Positions 57,784 through 64,000 of a stretch of 64,000 nucleotides of DNA are shown here, one piece after another. The position numbers and the translations under genes are program-made. The notes under the pieces were generated by a model. That model worked only from the letters and a program-made list of their open reading frames with translations, was not told the origin of the DNA and made no database searches. Source of the stretch: Nitrososphaera sp. (lineage in GTDB: Archaea > Thermoproteota > Nitrososphaeria > Nitrososphaerales > Nitrososphaeraceae); contig JBDUUL010000001.1 of NCBI GenBank assembly GCA_039938515.1, positions 171,760 to 235,759 on the forward strand. Reading direction: 5' to 3'. The number at the start of each line of letters is the position of its first letter. Positions within the stretch are counted from its first letter, which is position 1.

Positions 57784-58077
57784 CTAGTAGCCTCCTCTGG
57801 CAATGTTGGCATTTCTTATCTTGCGGTAATTGATTTTGCCGAGGAATAATTCAGAGAACCCAGAAGAAGGATCCTTTGGGATCGTGCTGTCGGCCTCGTA
57901 TATCTCGAGCCTGATTTTCGCCCCTGACTCTCGGCACTTGTAGCATAATGTAAACTCCTCCGAGTCTGCATCAAGGGCGCTTCCACAAAGAGGGCATCTC
58001 CTCTGCGCTACCATCTCAACTTCACTTCCGTCTGAGCGAACCAGCTTAAAACAAGCGGCATGTAATATTAGCGTCAT
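57784..58077 (-). CDS. Small zinc-ribbon protein
   Basis: An in-frame ATG at 58014 gives 76 residues starting MVAQRRCPLCGSALD; a longer reading from 58077 has less typical sequence. Two CxxC pairs (CPLC, CYKC) 19 residues apart form a zinc ribbon. The C-terminus is basic with a Tyr/Arg motif. Function unknown. It is convergent with aroB'. Confidence 0.5.
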   Translation of the reverse strand: MTLILHAACFKLVRSDGSEVEMVAQRRCPLCGSALDADSEEFTLCYKCRESGAKIRLEIYEADSTIPKDPSSGFSELFLGKINYRKIRNANIARGGY

Positions 58078-58503
58078 ACGCGCTGTACTTTGAGGCTGTC
58101 ACATAGCGCTTTTTTGCAGCGCAGCAGCTTATGCTAAGAGACGAGTTTAGCTGGTTCCTGACCCAGGAATGTAGTCCTCCTGAGGGTAACTTTCTCTTGG
58201 CAAAACCGCCGCTGCCAAAAGAAAAACACCCCCGGAGAAAGTATATGATTGTCCAGGGGGCTGCAACGTTTTTGCGACTATTAGGCAACTTAGGCTGCAT
58301 ATCGAAGAGGTCCATGAGCAGGATTCTTCGAAGGATGCTTCTGCTTGAAAAAAGCGGCCACTGCGCCCTCAACTGACTGCGAGACACCAGTCATTCTGGC
58401 AGGGGTTCGAAATGGAGTTCTGTCGAGAACGTGGGGTTTACCACCAAGGGCACTCTGCAGGTTAGAAGTCGCCAAGCTCTTGCGTGTAACAGCGCGACCA
58501 TGT
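58078..58503. other. Gap without a convincing gene; possible decayed fragment
   Basis: About 425 nt with overlapping frames on both strands, none with a domain I recognise. A minus-strand frame at 58290-58500 ends in a helical piece (SQSVEGAVAAFFKQKHPSKN) that faintly resembles the C-terminus of enoyl-CoA hydratases, so a gene remnant is possible. No tRNA or clear promoter seen. Confidence 0.3.
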
Positions 58504-59058
58504 TCACTTGCGGCGGTAATGAAGAATGACTGACCCTGTGTCCAGCGGCAGCGCCTGTATGAGCTCGAGCTCGGTTCTGGCGACTCCAGCGCCAAACAGC
58601 CGTTTTCCATTGCCAAGCAGGTTAGACGTCACCATCAGATAATACTCATCAACCAAACCTTGGCGCATGAAACTTTTAGCCAGGCCCGCACCGCCGAAAC
58701 TGTAAATCTCACCCTGTGTGACCGACTGCTTGAGCCCGCCTACAACTGCAGCAAGGTCGCCAGTGGCGACCTTGGCGTTCCATCCCAGGTCACCGGACAT
58801 TGACCGGGAAACCACCGTCTTTGGCAGCCGATTCATTGCCTCAGTCTCTGGCCGGCCTGCTGCCGCCGATGATGTCCAATATGCCTTGTTAAACTCGAAG
58901 TTTATCCTGCCGTAGATCAGGTGACCAGCGTTCTTCAGATTATGGTCGATCCAAGCCCTAACCACCTCCGCCGACAACGGCGGCGGCACGAACTCGCCGT
59001 TCGGGCCCGTGGTATAACCATCGAGACTGATGAACATCGCCAAAACAAGTTTAGCCAT
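58504..59058 (-). CDS. Dihydrofolate reductase-family protein (RibD C-terminal-like)
   Basis: A 184-residue protein starting at ATG. KLVLAMFISLDGYTTGPNGE is the N-terminal strand; a DHNLKNAGHLIYGRINFE helix, the GGAGLAKSFMRQGLVDEYYL segment and a TGSVILHYRRK end follow, as in the RibD/DHFR-like reductases of bacteria. The natural substrate is unknown; many such proteins are not involved in folate. It lies in the accessory stretch between aroB' and aroD and may be of bacterial origin (inference from family spread). Confidence 0.8.
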   Translation of the reverse strand: MAKLVLAMFISLDGYTTGPNGEFVPPPLSAEVVRAWIDHNLKNAGHLIYGRINFEFNKAYWTSSAAAGRPETEAMNRLPKTVVSRSMSGDLGWNAKVATGDLAAVVGGLKQSVTQGEIYSFGGAGLAKSFMRQGLVDEYYLMVTSNLLGNGKRLFGAGVARTELELIQALPLDTGSVILHYRRK

Positions 59059-59506
59059 GATGTATTCTCATTGCCAAATTGATTGTATAGCGCAACCAAT
59101 TGCTGCTCGTGACTGCATTATTTAAGAGTACATTTCCCGCCTTGATTCCAATAGAATAACCGAATACAAGAATTTCATGCGAAGCCTTGCGAATGCACCG
59201 CACAGAACGAAATTACGCTCGGAATCACCAGTGTCCTGTGAACTGGTAACTCCCGAATGCAGCGCCCGAACACCCTAATGTATCCATTGCATTTCACCCG
59301 GTTTTTCTGCGGTGTAACAGAACTTAACGTTTGTTTGACAAGCAGCTTTGCTCTATATCGGCCGTCATTTCGGCTCCGATGGGGCCTCATGCTGGAACCA
59401 AAGGCGCGTCGCAACCAATATTTGCTAAAATCTATTTCCATGGGTTGTATATTACTTTAGAGTCACCAGAATATGGAGACGACCTACGACCATTCGCAAG
59501 AATACC
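59059..59506. other. Intergenic region of about 450 nt without a recognised gene
   Basis: It lies between the divergent DHFR-like and methyltransferase genes. On the minus strand a TATA-like CTATACAAT (59082-59091) lies about 27 nt before the DHFR-like ATG. A second A/T box (ATTATTTAAG, about 59116-59126, plus strand) has no gene directly after it. Short frames are present but none is convincing. Confidence 0.4.
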
Positions 59507-60382
59507 ATGCTAGCGCGGGAACAGGCAGTGAACCAATTGATTGTCGGAAATTGCAATGAAGTGCTGGGCCAACTTGAAGAAAACTCGGTTCAGCTCACAA
59601 TTACCTCGCCTCCTTACCGGAACGCGATTGATTACCAATTGCATGCTTCCGGAAGCGGCGGATATTATCGGGGCAAATTGAAACTTGAGACCAATGATTA
59701 TCTGGAAAATATGACAGAAATTTTTGGGGATTCGATTTACCGTGTCACGAAGCCAGGAGGCTACTGCTGCATAGTTATCGCCAATGAGGTTGTCAATGGG
59801 ACCATCTTGCCCTTGCCTCACATGCTGCTATCCCGGCTGGTAGAGCCTTTCGGTAAATGGCAGCTCCATGAGGAGATTATTTGGCACAAGGTGACCGGCG
59901 GAACGAACAGGTATGGATCTTTTGTCATAAACCCATACCCAAAATATTACCGCGCAAACATTATGCATGAATTCATTTTAATCCTCAGAAAAGGGGAGGC
60001 GAGCACAGGGCGAACCCTTAGACAGGACGCACTTCCCGCTACCCATGAAGAGTGGACAAAAGAGATTGCCAATTCCGTGTGGCATATCGCGCCAGTCCCG
60101 CCGGGTTTCATCAAGCACCCCTGTCCCTTCCCTGAGGAAATACCCTACCGCCTAATGACACTCTACTCCTATGAAGGGGACGTTGTCCTCGATCCGTTCA
60201 ACGGCAGTGGGCAAACGACAAAGGTGGCCCACCACATGGGCAGGAATTACCTGGGTATTGATGTTGTTCCCGAGTATGTAGAGTTGGCAAGGTCAAGGAC
60301 CATGACGGAGCCGCTTCATATCCGAGGCGAGGCGCTGATTGCAAACTGGAAGAAGATTCGCTCACACTTTCACAACGGCTAG
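59507..60382 (+). CDS. Orphan DNA methyltransferase, N4/N6 type, beta-group order
   Basis: A 291-residue enzyme starting at ATG. Motif IV TSPPY (residues 33-37) comes before motif I DPFNGSGQT (about 228), the beta order typical of N4-cytosine and some N6-adenine methyltransferases. The final helix has GRNYLGIDVVPEYVELA, the SAM site. No endonuclease gene is adjacent, so it is an orphan; the target sequence is unknown. The neighbouring genes are small Cys-rich proteins and the DHFR-like gene. Confidence 0.87.
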   Translation: MLAREQAVNQLIVGNCNEVLGQLEENSVQLTITSPPYRNAIDYQLHASGSGGYYRGKLKLETNDYLENMTEIFGDSIYRVTKPGGYCCIVIANEVVNGTILPLPHMLLSRLVEPFGKWQLHEEIIWHKVTGGTNRYGSFVINPYPKYYRANIMHEFILILRKGEASTGRTLRQDALPATHEEWTKEIANSVWHIAPVPPGFIKHPCPFPEEIPYRLMTLYSYEGDVVLDPFNGSGQTTKVAHHMGRNYLGIDVVPEYVELARSRTMTEPLHIRGEALIANWKKIRSHFHNG

Positions 60383-60482
60383 TCAATATGGTGGACACTC
60401 CTCGTAAAGTCAAAGGCTCTTATGAACACGTACCTCGTAAGTCAGGAGGACCGGGCAGGACAGTCTATGAACGGGCGGGTAT

Positions 60483-60827
60483 TCATGTGGGTCGAGTATT
60501 GCGCTCACGGAGCAGCCTCCCAAGAGCCTTCTGCCTGAGGGCTGCCTCGATATAGATTGAATCGCAAGAATCGCAGACAGAATAAATGGCTGCGCTGTCC
60601 ATGCTCGGAGTGGTTACCTCATGCCATCGGAGCTTCGACGAGCTCTTTGAGCATATTATGCATGCCGCCTTTCCTTCTAGCAGGCTTCCTGCAGGGCCGG
60701 TGTACATGCCGTACACCTCATAACCATCGCCCTCAAATCTCTTCCAGCTTTTGTCAAACTCGGATATTAAATTCGGACCGAACCCAAGTGAACTGAGACG
60801 GGCAACATGGTCATTTAGAGAGTCCAA
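60483..60827 (-). CDS. Cys-pair protein of unknown function
   Basis: A 114-residue protein. Two CxxC pairs (CIIC near residue 56, CDSC near 86) suggest a zinc ribbon in the centre; the N-terminus is helical with a WKRFEGDGYEVYGMY strand, and the C-terminus is basic. It begins at ATG or at a close start. Convergent with the methyltransferase, 100 nt apart. Not recognised. Confidence 0.5.
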   Translation of the reverse strand: MDSLNDHVARLSSLGFGPNLISEFDKSWKRFEGDGYEVYGMYTGPAGSLLEGKAACIICSKSSSKLRWHEVTTPSMDSAAIYSVCDSCDSIYIEAALRQKALGRLLRERNTRPT

Positions 60828-60935
60828 CCACGATCGGCTCTCATAAGGGCACTAATAACGATTCTGCAGGCAAGAAAACCATGCTACATACGTTTCCTTA
60901 AATTTCGGAATCGCAAATCAAGCAATGCCGTTGGA

Positions 60936-61184
60936 ATGAAGCGGACCTACATGATCGCGCTAATAACGGTGGCAATCCTCGGTTCGACATTGATTATCCC
61001 CACCTTTGTAATCCCCGTGTCCTTGAAATTAGAAAAACTCGGGGCATGTTCGGGTTTTGGCTGTGCAGAAGATTCTTTTAAAAAGTGCGAGGATACCTGG
61101 TCAAAGAATTCCACGACGGCCTTTGATTTTGTGTCAAACGGACTTGGGGGACTGACGTGCATGTGGGGTCAATCCCGTCAATAG
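60936..61184 (+). CDS. Small secreted or anchored Cys-containing protein
   Basis: An 82-residue protein starting at ATG. MKRTYMIALITVAILGSTLI is a signal-like hydrophobic stretch; the mature part contains CSGFGC, a Cys and Trp in KKCEDTW, and a final Cys near residue 75: four cysteines, consistent with two disulfides outside the cell. No family recognised. Confidence 0.5.
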   Translation: MKRTYMIALITVAILGSTLIIPTFVIPVSLKLEKLGACSGFGCAEDSFKKCEDTWSKNSTTAFDFVSNGLGGLTCMWGQSRQ

Positions 61185-61241
61185 TGAGCGGCAAGAAGAC
61201 TTGTCACATTTAATTATCCCGCATACAGCACGGTAGAGTAA

Positions 61242-61388
61242 ATGTCTGCAGCAAGCAGCGGGTCGAAATCGCCACGCCAGTTTAAGTGCAGCACCTGTGG
61301 TAGAGTATTTAATTCTGCAGAGCAGCTCGAGTCCCACAAAAGGATGGACCATGGCTCCGCGAGTTCGCCGCCAGCGGGCGTCGGTTAG
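61242..61388 (+). CDS. 48-residue single C2H2 zinc-finger protein
   Basis: ATG at 61242 opens 48 codons. Residues 14-37 form a near-canonical C2H2 finger: Cys16-x2-Cys19-x12-His32-x4-His37 with Phe23 and Leu29 in the usual hydrophobic positions (FKCSTCGRVFNSAEQLESH). Ser/Gly/Pro-rich tails flank it. Classical C2H2 fingers are rare but known in archaea. It is followed 47 nt later by aroD on the same strand. Confidence 0.65.
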   Translation: MSAASSGSKSPRQFKCSTCGRVFNSAEQLESHKRMDHGSASSPPAGVG

Positions 61389-61435
61389 GATGAACTTGGC
61401 CTTCGTTGTGAATTGTATTTTGGTGCCATCGTAGC

Positions 61436-62137
61436 TTGTTTAAATTTGGAATCTGCGCTTCACTCGCTCCACAAACAATTGAGCAGCTCGAACGAGACAG
61501 TGCTCTGGCGCTTAGAACAGGTGCTGATTTTATTGAGATTCGGTTTGATTATCTGGACAGGGCGGAATTTGAGGCCTCCTTGAAACTGACGGAGTCATTC
61601 AAGTCAAGGTCTGTTTTTACCTTGAGGTCAAAAGCGCAGGGCGGGAGGTTCGAAGGGGACGAGGAAGAGCGCATTTCAATGCTTCAGGCAATGGCAGGCG
61701 TAAAGCCAATGCTGCTTGACATCGAACTTGATGCCCTGGAATCAAGCGATATTCTTGCTGACCTGGCGGAAAAATCTAACACCAGGATACTGGTTTCGTG
61801 GCATGATTTTGAAAAAACTCCAGCGGCCGAATCGCTCTTTAACGTGCTGACGAGGATGCGCGTCTTTGGCAACCATGTAAAGATAGTGACGATGGCGCAG
61901 AGCACCGAAGACTCGCTAAGTCTGCTTAGGCTGTATGACGTCGCTTCCGGACTATACCCAATATTCTTTGCCATGGGAGTACACGGCGTTTTGTCAAGAG
62001 TCCTGTGCACAATCATAGGATATGCGCCCTTCACCTATGCAAGCCTTGGTGATGCTGTTGCCCCCGGCCAGCTAACCGTGAAGCAAATGCGCGAGATTTA
62101 CCTGAAAATAGAGAATGGAATGGCTAGACTTACGTAG
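61436..62137 (+). CDS. aroD: 3-dehydroquinate dehydratase, type I (AroD)
   Basis: A 233-residue TIM barrel starting at TTG. The catalytic set is visible: FIEIRFDYLDR, the catalytic His in LVSWHDFEKTP, and the Schiff-base Lys in HVKIVTMAQS near residue 147. It converts 3-dehydroquinate to 3-dehydroshikimate. The aroE gene begins 10 nt after the stop; it resumes the shikimate operon interrupted since aroB' at 57744. Confidence 0.92.
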   Translation: MFKFGICASLAPQTIEQLERDSALALRTGADFIEIRFDYLDRAEFEASLKLTESFKSRSVFTLRSKAQGGRFEGDEEERISMLQAMAGVKPMLLDIELDALESSDILADLAEKSNTRILVSWHDFEKTPAAESLFNVLTRMRVFGNHVKIVTMAQSTEDSLSLLRLYDVASGLYPIFFAMGVHGVLSRVLCTIIGYAPFTYASLGDAVAPGQLTVKQMREIYLKIENGMARLT

Positions 62138-62147
62138 ATAAATTATA

Positions 62148-63041
62148 TTGGCGGTATTCCGTGTCCCAACAGGCGGAGACAGCACGACATCAAAGTCAAC
62201 TACTATCGCCAAGACATACTGCATTATTGGTGATCCAATAGATCACTCTCTGTCGCCAGGAATGCAAAACGCTGCATTTGCAGCACTTAACCTCAACTGC
62301 GTTTATATCGCATTTCGAGTCCCTGCGACAGAGCTAGCAGAATCTGTAGCGTCACTGCGTGCCTCCGGCATTGCGGGATTCAATATTACAATACCTCACA
62401 AGGTCGCGGTGGTAAAGTATCTCGATGCGCTTGACGACAGCGCGAAAAGCGCGGGCGCTGTTAATACTGTCAAGAGCAATTCAGGAGCATTTACCGGATA
62501 CAATACTGACATTGACGGGTTTATCAAACCACTGCATGCCCGCCAGGTTGACTTTTCGGGCATGCGGATACTTCTTCTCGGGGCAGGGGGCGCAGCTAGG
62601 GCTGTAGTGGCTTCGTTGTCAAGGGAACAAAAAATAGCAGAACTCGCCATCGCGAACAGAGATCCGGACAAGGCTGAAAAGCTTGCCGAGTTTGGATCAA
62701 ATTCTGGATTGCGCACGACAACATTGTCACTGCAGCAGGCCGGCCTGATGGCGCGAAATTCTGACCTCATAGTAAATGCAACAAGTATCGGCCTGAAAAA
62801 CGAAAAAAGTTTGATAGAAGCACAGGATATCAGGAAGGGCTCAATAGTTTACGATATCGTTTATCGACCTGTTACCACGTCGCTGCTAGAAAACGCAAAA
62901 AAGGCGCAGGCCATAGTGGTGTATGGCTACGAGATGCTTATAGAGCAGGGTGCTCTGGCGTTTGAAATCTGGACGGGTCTTACCGCGCCAAGAAGCGTAA
63001 TGAAGAAGAACCTGCTAGGCATTTTTGGGGAACCTGCATGA
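62148..63041 (+). CDS. aroE: Shikimate dehydrogenase (AroE)
   Basis: A 297-residue enzyme starting at TTG. The substrate site has CIIGDPIDHSLSPGMQNAAF and NITIPHKVAVVKY (Lys), and the NADP domain has LLLGAGGAARAVVASL. The N-terminal 22 residues are extra and may not be in the mature protein. It reduces 3-dehydroshikimate with NADPH. Its stop overlaps the shikimate kinase start by 4 nt. Confidence 0.93.
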   Translation: MAVFRVPTGGDSTTSKSTTIAKTYCIIGDPIDHSLSPGMQNAAFAALNLNCVYIAFRVPATELAESVASLRASGIAGFNITIPHKVAVVKYLDALDDSAKSAGAVNTVKSNSGAFTGYNTDIDGFIKPLHARQVDFSGMRILLLGAGGAARAVVASLSREQKIAELAIANRDPDKAEKLAEFGSNSGLRTTTLSLQQAGLMARNSDLIVNATSIGLKNEKSLIEAQDIRKGSIVYDIVYRPVTTSLLENAKKAQAIVVYGYEMLIEQGALAFEIWTGLTAPRSVMKKNLLGIFGEPA

Positions 63042-63907
63042 ACAGAATCTCGGCGCAGGCGACGATGCACGGCGCCGTTTCCATCGTAAATGCCATTGGG
63101 GCAGGAAAAGGTTCGGCTCTTGGGATTTCTCTGCAAACTGTTGCAGAGGTCGCGGTGGAATTCGGAAAGGGACACTCGATTCGATTCCTTTCCGGAAAAA
63201 CTAGCGATTTGCTCATAAATGCAATTGTGCGAAAGATCCTGCCACCTAGGCTGTTGAACGAAGGGGCAGTCACGGTGAGGGTGACATCTGAGATCCCAAT
63301 AGGTTTTGGTCTCAAAAGTTCAAGCGCTGTGTCCAATGCGGTTGCACTTGCCTGTAGCAGACTTGCAAGCGATCAAACTGACGATTCTGCCGTTCTTGAC
63401 GCAGCTGTGAGTGCCTCGCTTGAGGCCAAAGTCTCGATTACGGGCGCATACGATGACGCCTGTGCATGCTATTATGGAGGCATTGTCACGACCGATAATA
63501 GCAAGAGGGAGCTAATTCACCATTCTGACGGCCCGGACGATCTGTATGCGGTTATCCTGCTGCCCCGCAAAGCCAGCCGGGGCGAAGTTGCTAAACTGAA
63601 GGTTTTTTCAGATTTGTTTGAAGTTGCATCCGATCTTGCCATTGGAGGGGAATACTGGAAGGCGATGAGGCTGAACGGTACCCTCGTATCCGCAGCTCTG
63701 TCTACGGACTATTCTCCGACACTCAGGGCCCTTGAAGCGGGCGCACTTTCGGCCTCCGTCTCGGGCAACGGGCCCTCAACCGCGGCTATCGTCGATGCAC
63801 AGACTCTGCCCGCGGTTAAGGCCGCCCTCTCGGAATTTGACGGCAGGGTTATCACCTCCAAAGTTAATAACCAGAAGGCGTCGGTTGAGCTGGTAGACAA
63901 TGGTTAG
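63038..63907 (+). CDS. aroK: Shikimate kinase, GHMP family (archaeal)
   Basis: A 289-residue protein starting at ATG. The GHMP ATP motif is IPIGFGLKSSSAVSNAVALA (about residue 88), and GAYDDACACYYGG and SVSGNGPST are the other motifs. The archaeal GHMP enzyme is unrelated to bacterial AroK. It phosphorylates shikimate at O3. It overlaps aroE by 4 nt and the next gene by 8 nt. Confidence 0.92.
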   Translation: MNRISAQATMHGAVSIVNAIGAGKGSALGISLQTVAEVAVEFGKGHSIRFLSGKTSDLLINAIVRKILPPRLLNEGAVTVRVTSEIPIGFGLKSSSAVSNAVALACSRLASDQTDDSAVLDAAVSASLEAKVSITGAYDDACACYYGGIVTTDNSKRELIHHSDGPDDLYAVILLPRKASRGEVAKLKVFSDLFEVASDLAIGGEYWKAMRLNGTLVSAALSTDYSPTLRALEAGALSASVSGNGPSTAAIVDAQTLPAVKAALSEFDGRVITSKVNNQKASVELVDNG

Positions 63908-64000
63908 CGTCCAGGTCTCGAGATCAAGCCTGAAAGGAAGCGTCAGGTGCCCTTCCAGCAAAAGCTACAGCCACAGGGCGATCGCCGTTGCCTCGCTTTG
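63900..64000 (+). CDS. aroA: 5-enolpyruvylshikimate-3-phosphate synthase (AroA), 5' part
   Basis: ATG 63900 opens a frame that continues past the window. The first 33 residues (starting MVSVQVSRSSLKGSVRCPSS, then KSYSHRAIAVASL) match the AroA N-terminus, with SKSYSHRA as the PEP/S3P-binding Lys-Ser region. It would make EPSP from shikimate 3-phosphate and PEP. The start overlaps the kinase stop by 8 nt. Truncated by the window end. Confidence 0.85.
   Translation, partial: MVSVQVSRSSLKGSVRCPSSKSYSHRAIAVASL

Noticed and set aside
58046-58387. Minus-strand 113-residue frame next to the zinc-ribbon gene
   Set aside because: Composition without clear secondary-structure pattern; overlaps frames on the other strand; no family sign.
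1-64000. CRISPR array, rRNA operon, insertion sequence
   Set aside because: No regularly spaced repeats, no rRNA core sequence and no transposase-like frame were seen on either strand.

Overview
The window is chromosomal DNA of an archaeon. The best fit is a soil-type thaumarchaeon (Nitrososphaera-like). Seen directly: a two-subunit archaeal primase with the four PriL iron-sulfur cysteines, a TFB gene next to a Gar1 gene, SRP19, S8e, a KH/MBL/beta-CASP aCPSF1 (FttA) protein, the archaeal shikimate route (ADH synthase, dehydroquinate synthase II, GHMP-type shikimate kinase), ScpA/ScpB, UPF0147 and several small winged-helix proteins. Many genes have a TATA-like box about 26 nt before an ATG, GTG or TTG start, which is the leaderless archaeal layout. 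No rRNA, CRISPR array or recognisable insertion sequence is visible. The genus is an inference from gene content.

Layout. Positions 1-4497 look like the end of an integrated element: an intact tyrosine recombinase sits 63 nt from the 3' end of tRNA-Arg(GCG) and is followed on the same strand by a 51-residue RHH-like protein (with dyad operator and TATA box), an AbrB-like protein, a small unknown, a 391-residue winged-helix protein and a zinc-ribbon protein. The element would extend beyond position 1. Positions 4.5-9.7 kb carry chromosome condensation (scpA, scpB with a probable CTG start) and information processing (S8e, SRP19, Gar1, TFB). Positions 9.7-16.3 kb hold glycolytic phosphoglycerate mutase and a nucleotide-sugar cluster (GalT-like protein, UDP-GlcNAc 2-epimerase, nucleotidyltransferase and a partner LbH protein). 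Positions 16.3-19.3 kb hold thiamin functions (ThiD-ThiN fusion, a CytX-like transporter, a Cys-rich microprotein). Then come succinyl-CoA synthetase (19.4-21.4 kb), a methyltransferase, a glycosyltransferase, a CaCA exchanger, UPF0147, FttA and a site-2 protease (to 29.5 kb), and an ABC exporter that abuts an intron-containing tRNA-Thr(TGT).

Positions 31.9-37.3 kb form the purine block purS, purQ, purL, purF with a CBS protein on the opposite strand. Positions 37.3-47.1 kb are a mixture: CoA-binding protein, YchF-type GTPase, BirA, glycerate 2-kinase, a minimal HExxH protein, DUF2203, small winged-helix proteins, a UbiA prenyltransferase and an aldo/keto reductase. Positions 47-51.7 kb hold a same-strand trio: a large UPF0182 membrane protein translationally coupled to an orphan class I glutamine amidotransferase, then a protein with a C39-like domain lacking its cysteine plus TPRs. 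PriS/PriL and endonuclease IV are divergent at 54.1 kb. The shikimate genes run from 55.9 kb to the window end but are split by an accessory stretch (57.8-61.4 kb) with an orphan DNA methyltransferase, a bacterial-looking DHFR-family reductase and several Cys-rich small proteins; aroA runs off the right edge.

The most unusual items are the tRNA-bounded element with two dyads placed just upstream of TATA boxes, the UPF0182/amidotransferase/pseudo-C39 cluster, and a set of very small zinc-binding or Lys-rich proteins. Functional claims are family-level readings of the translated sequence; no database search was run.
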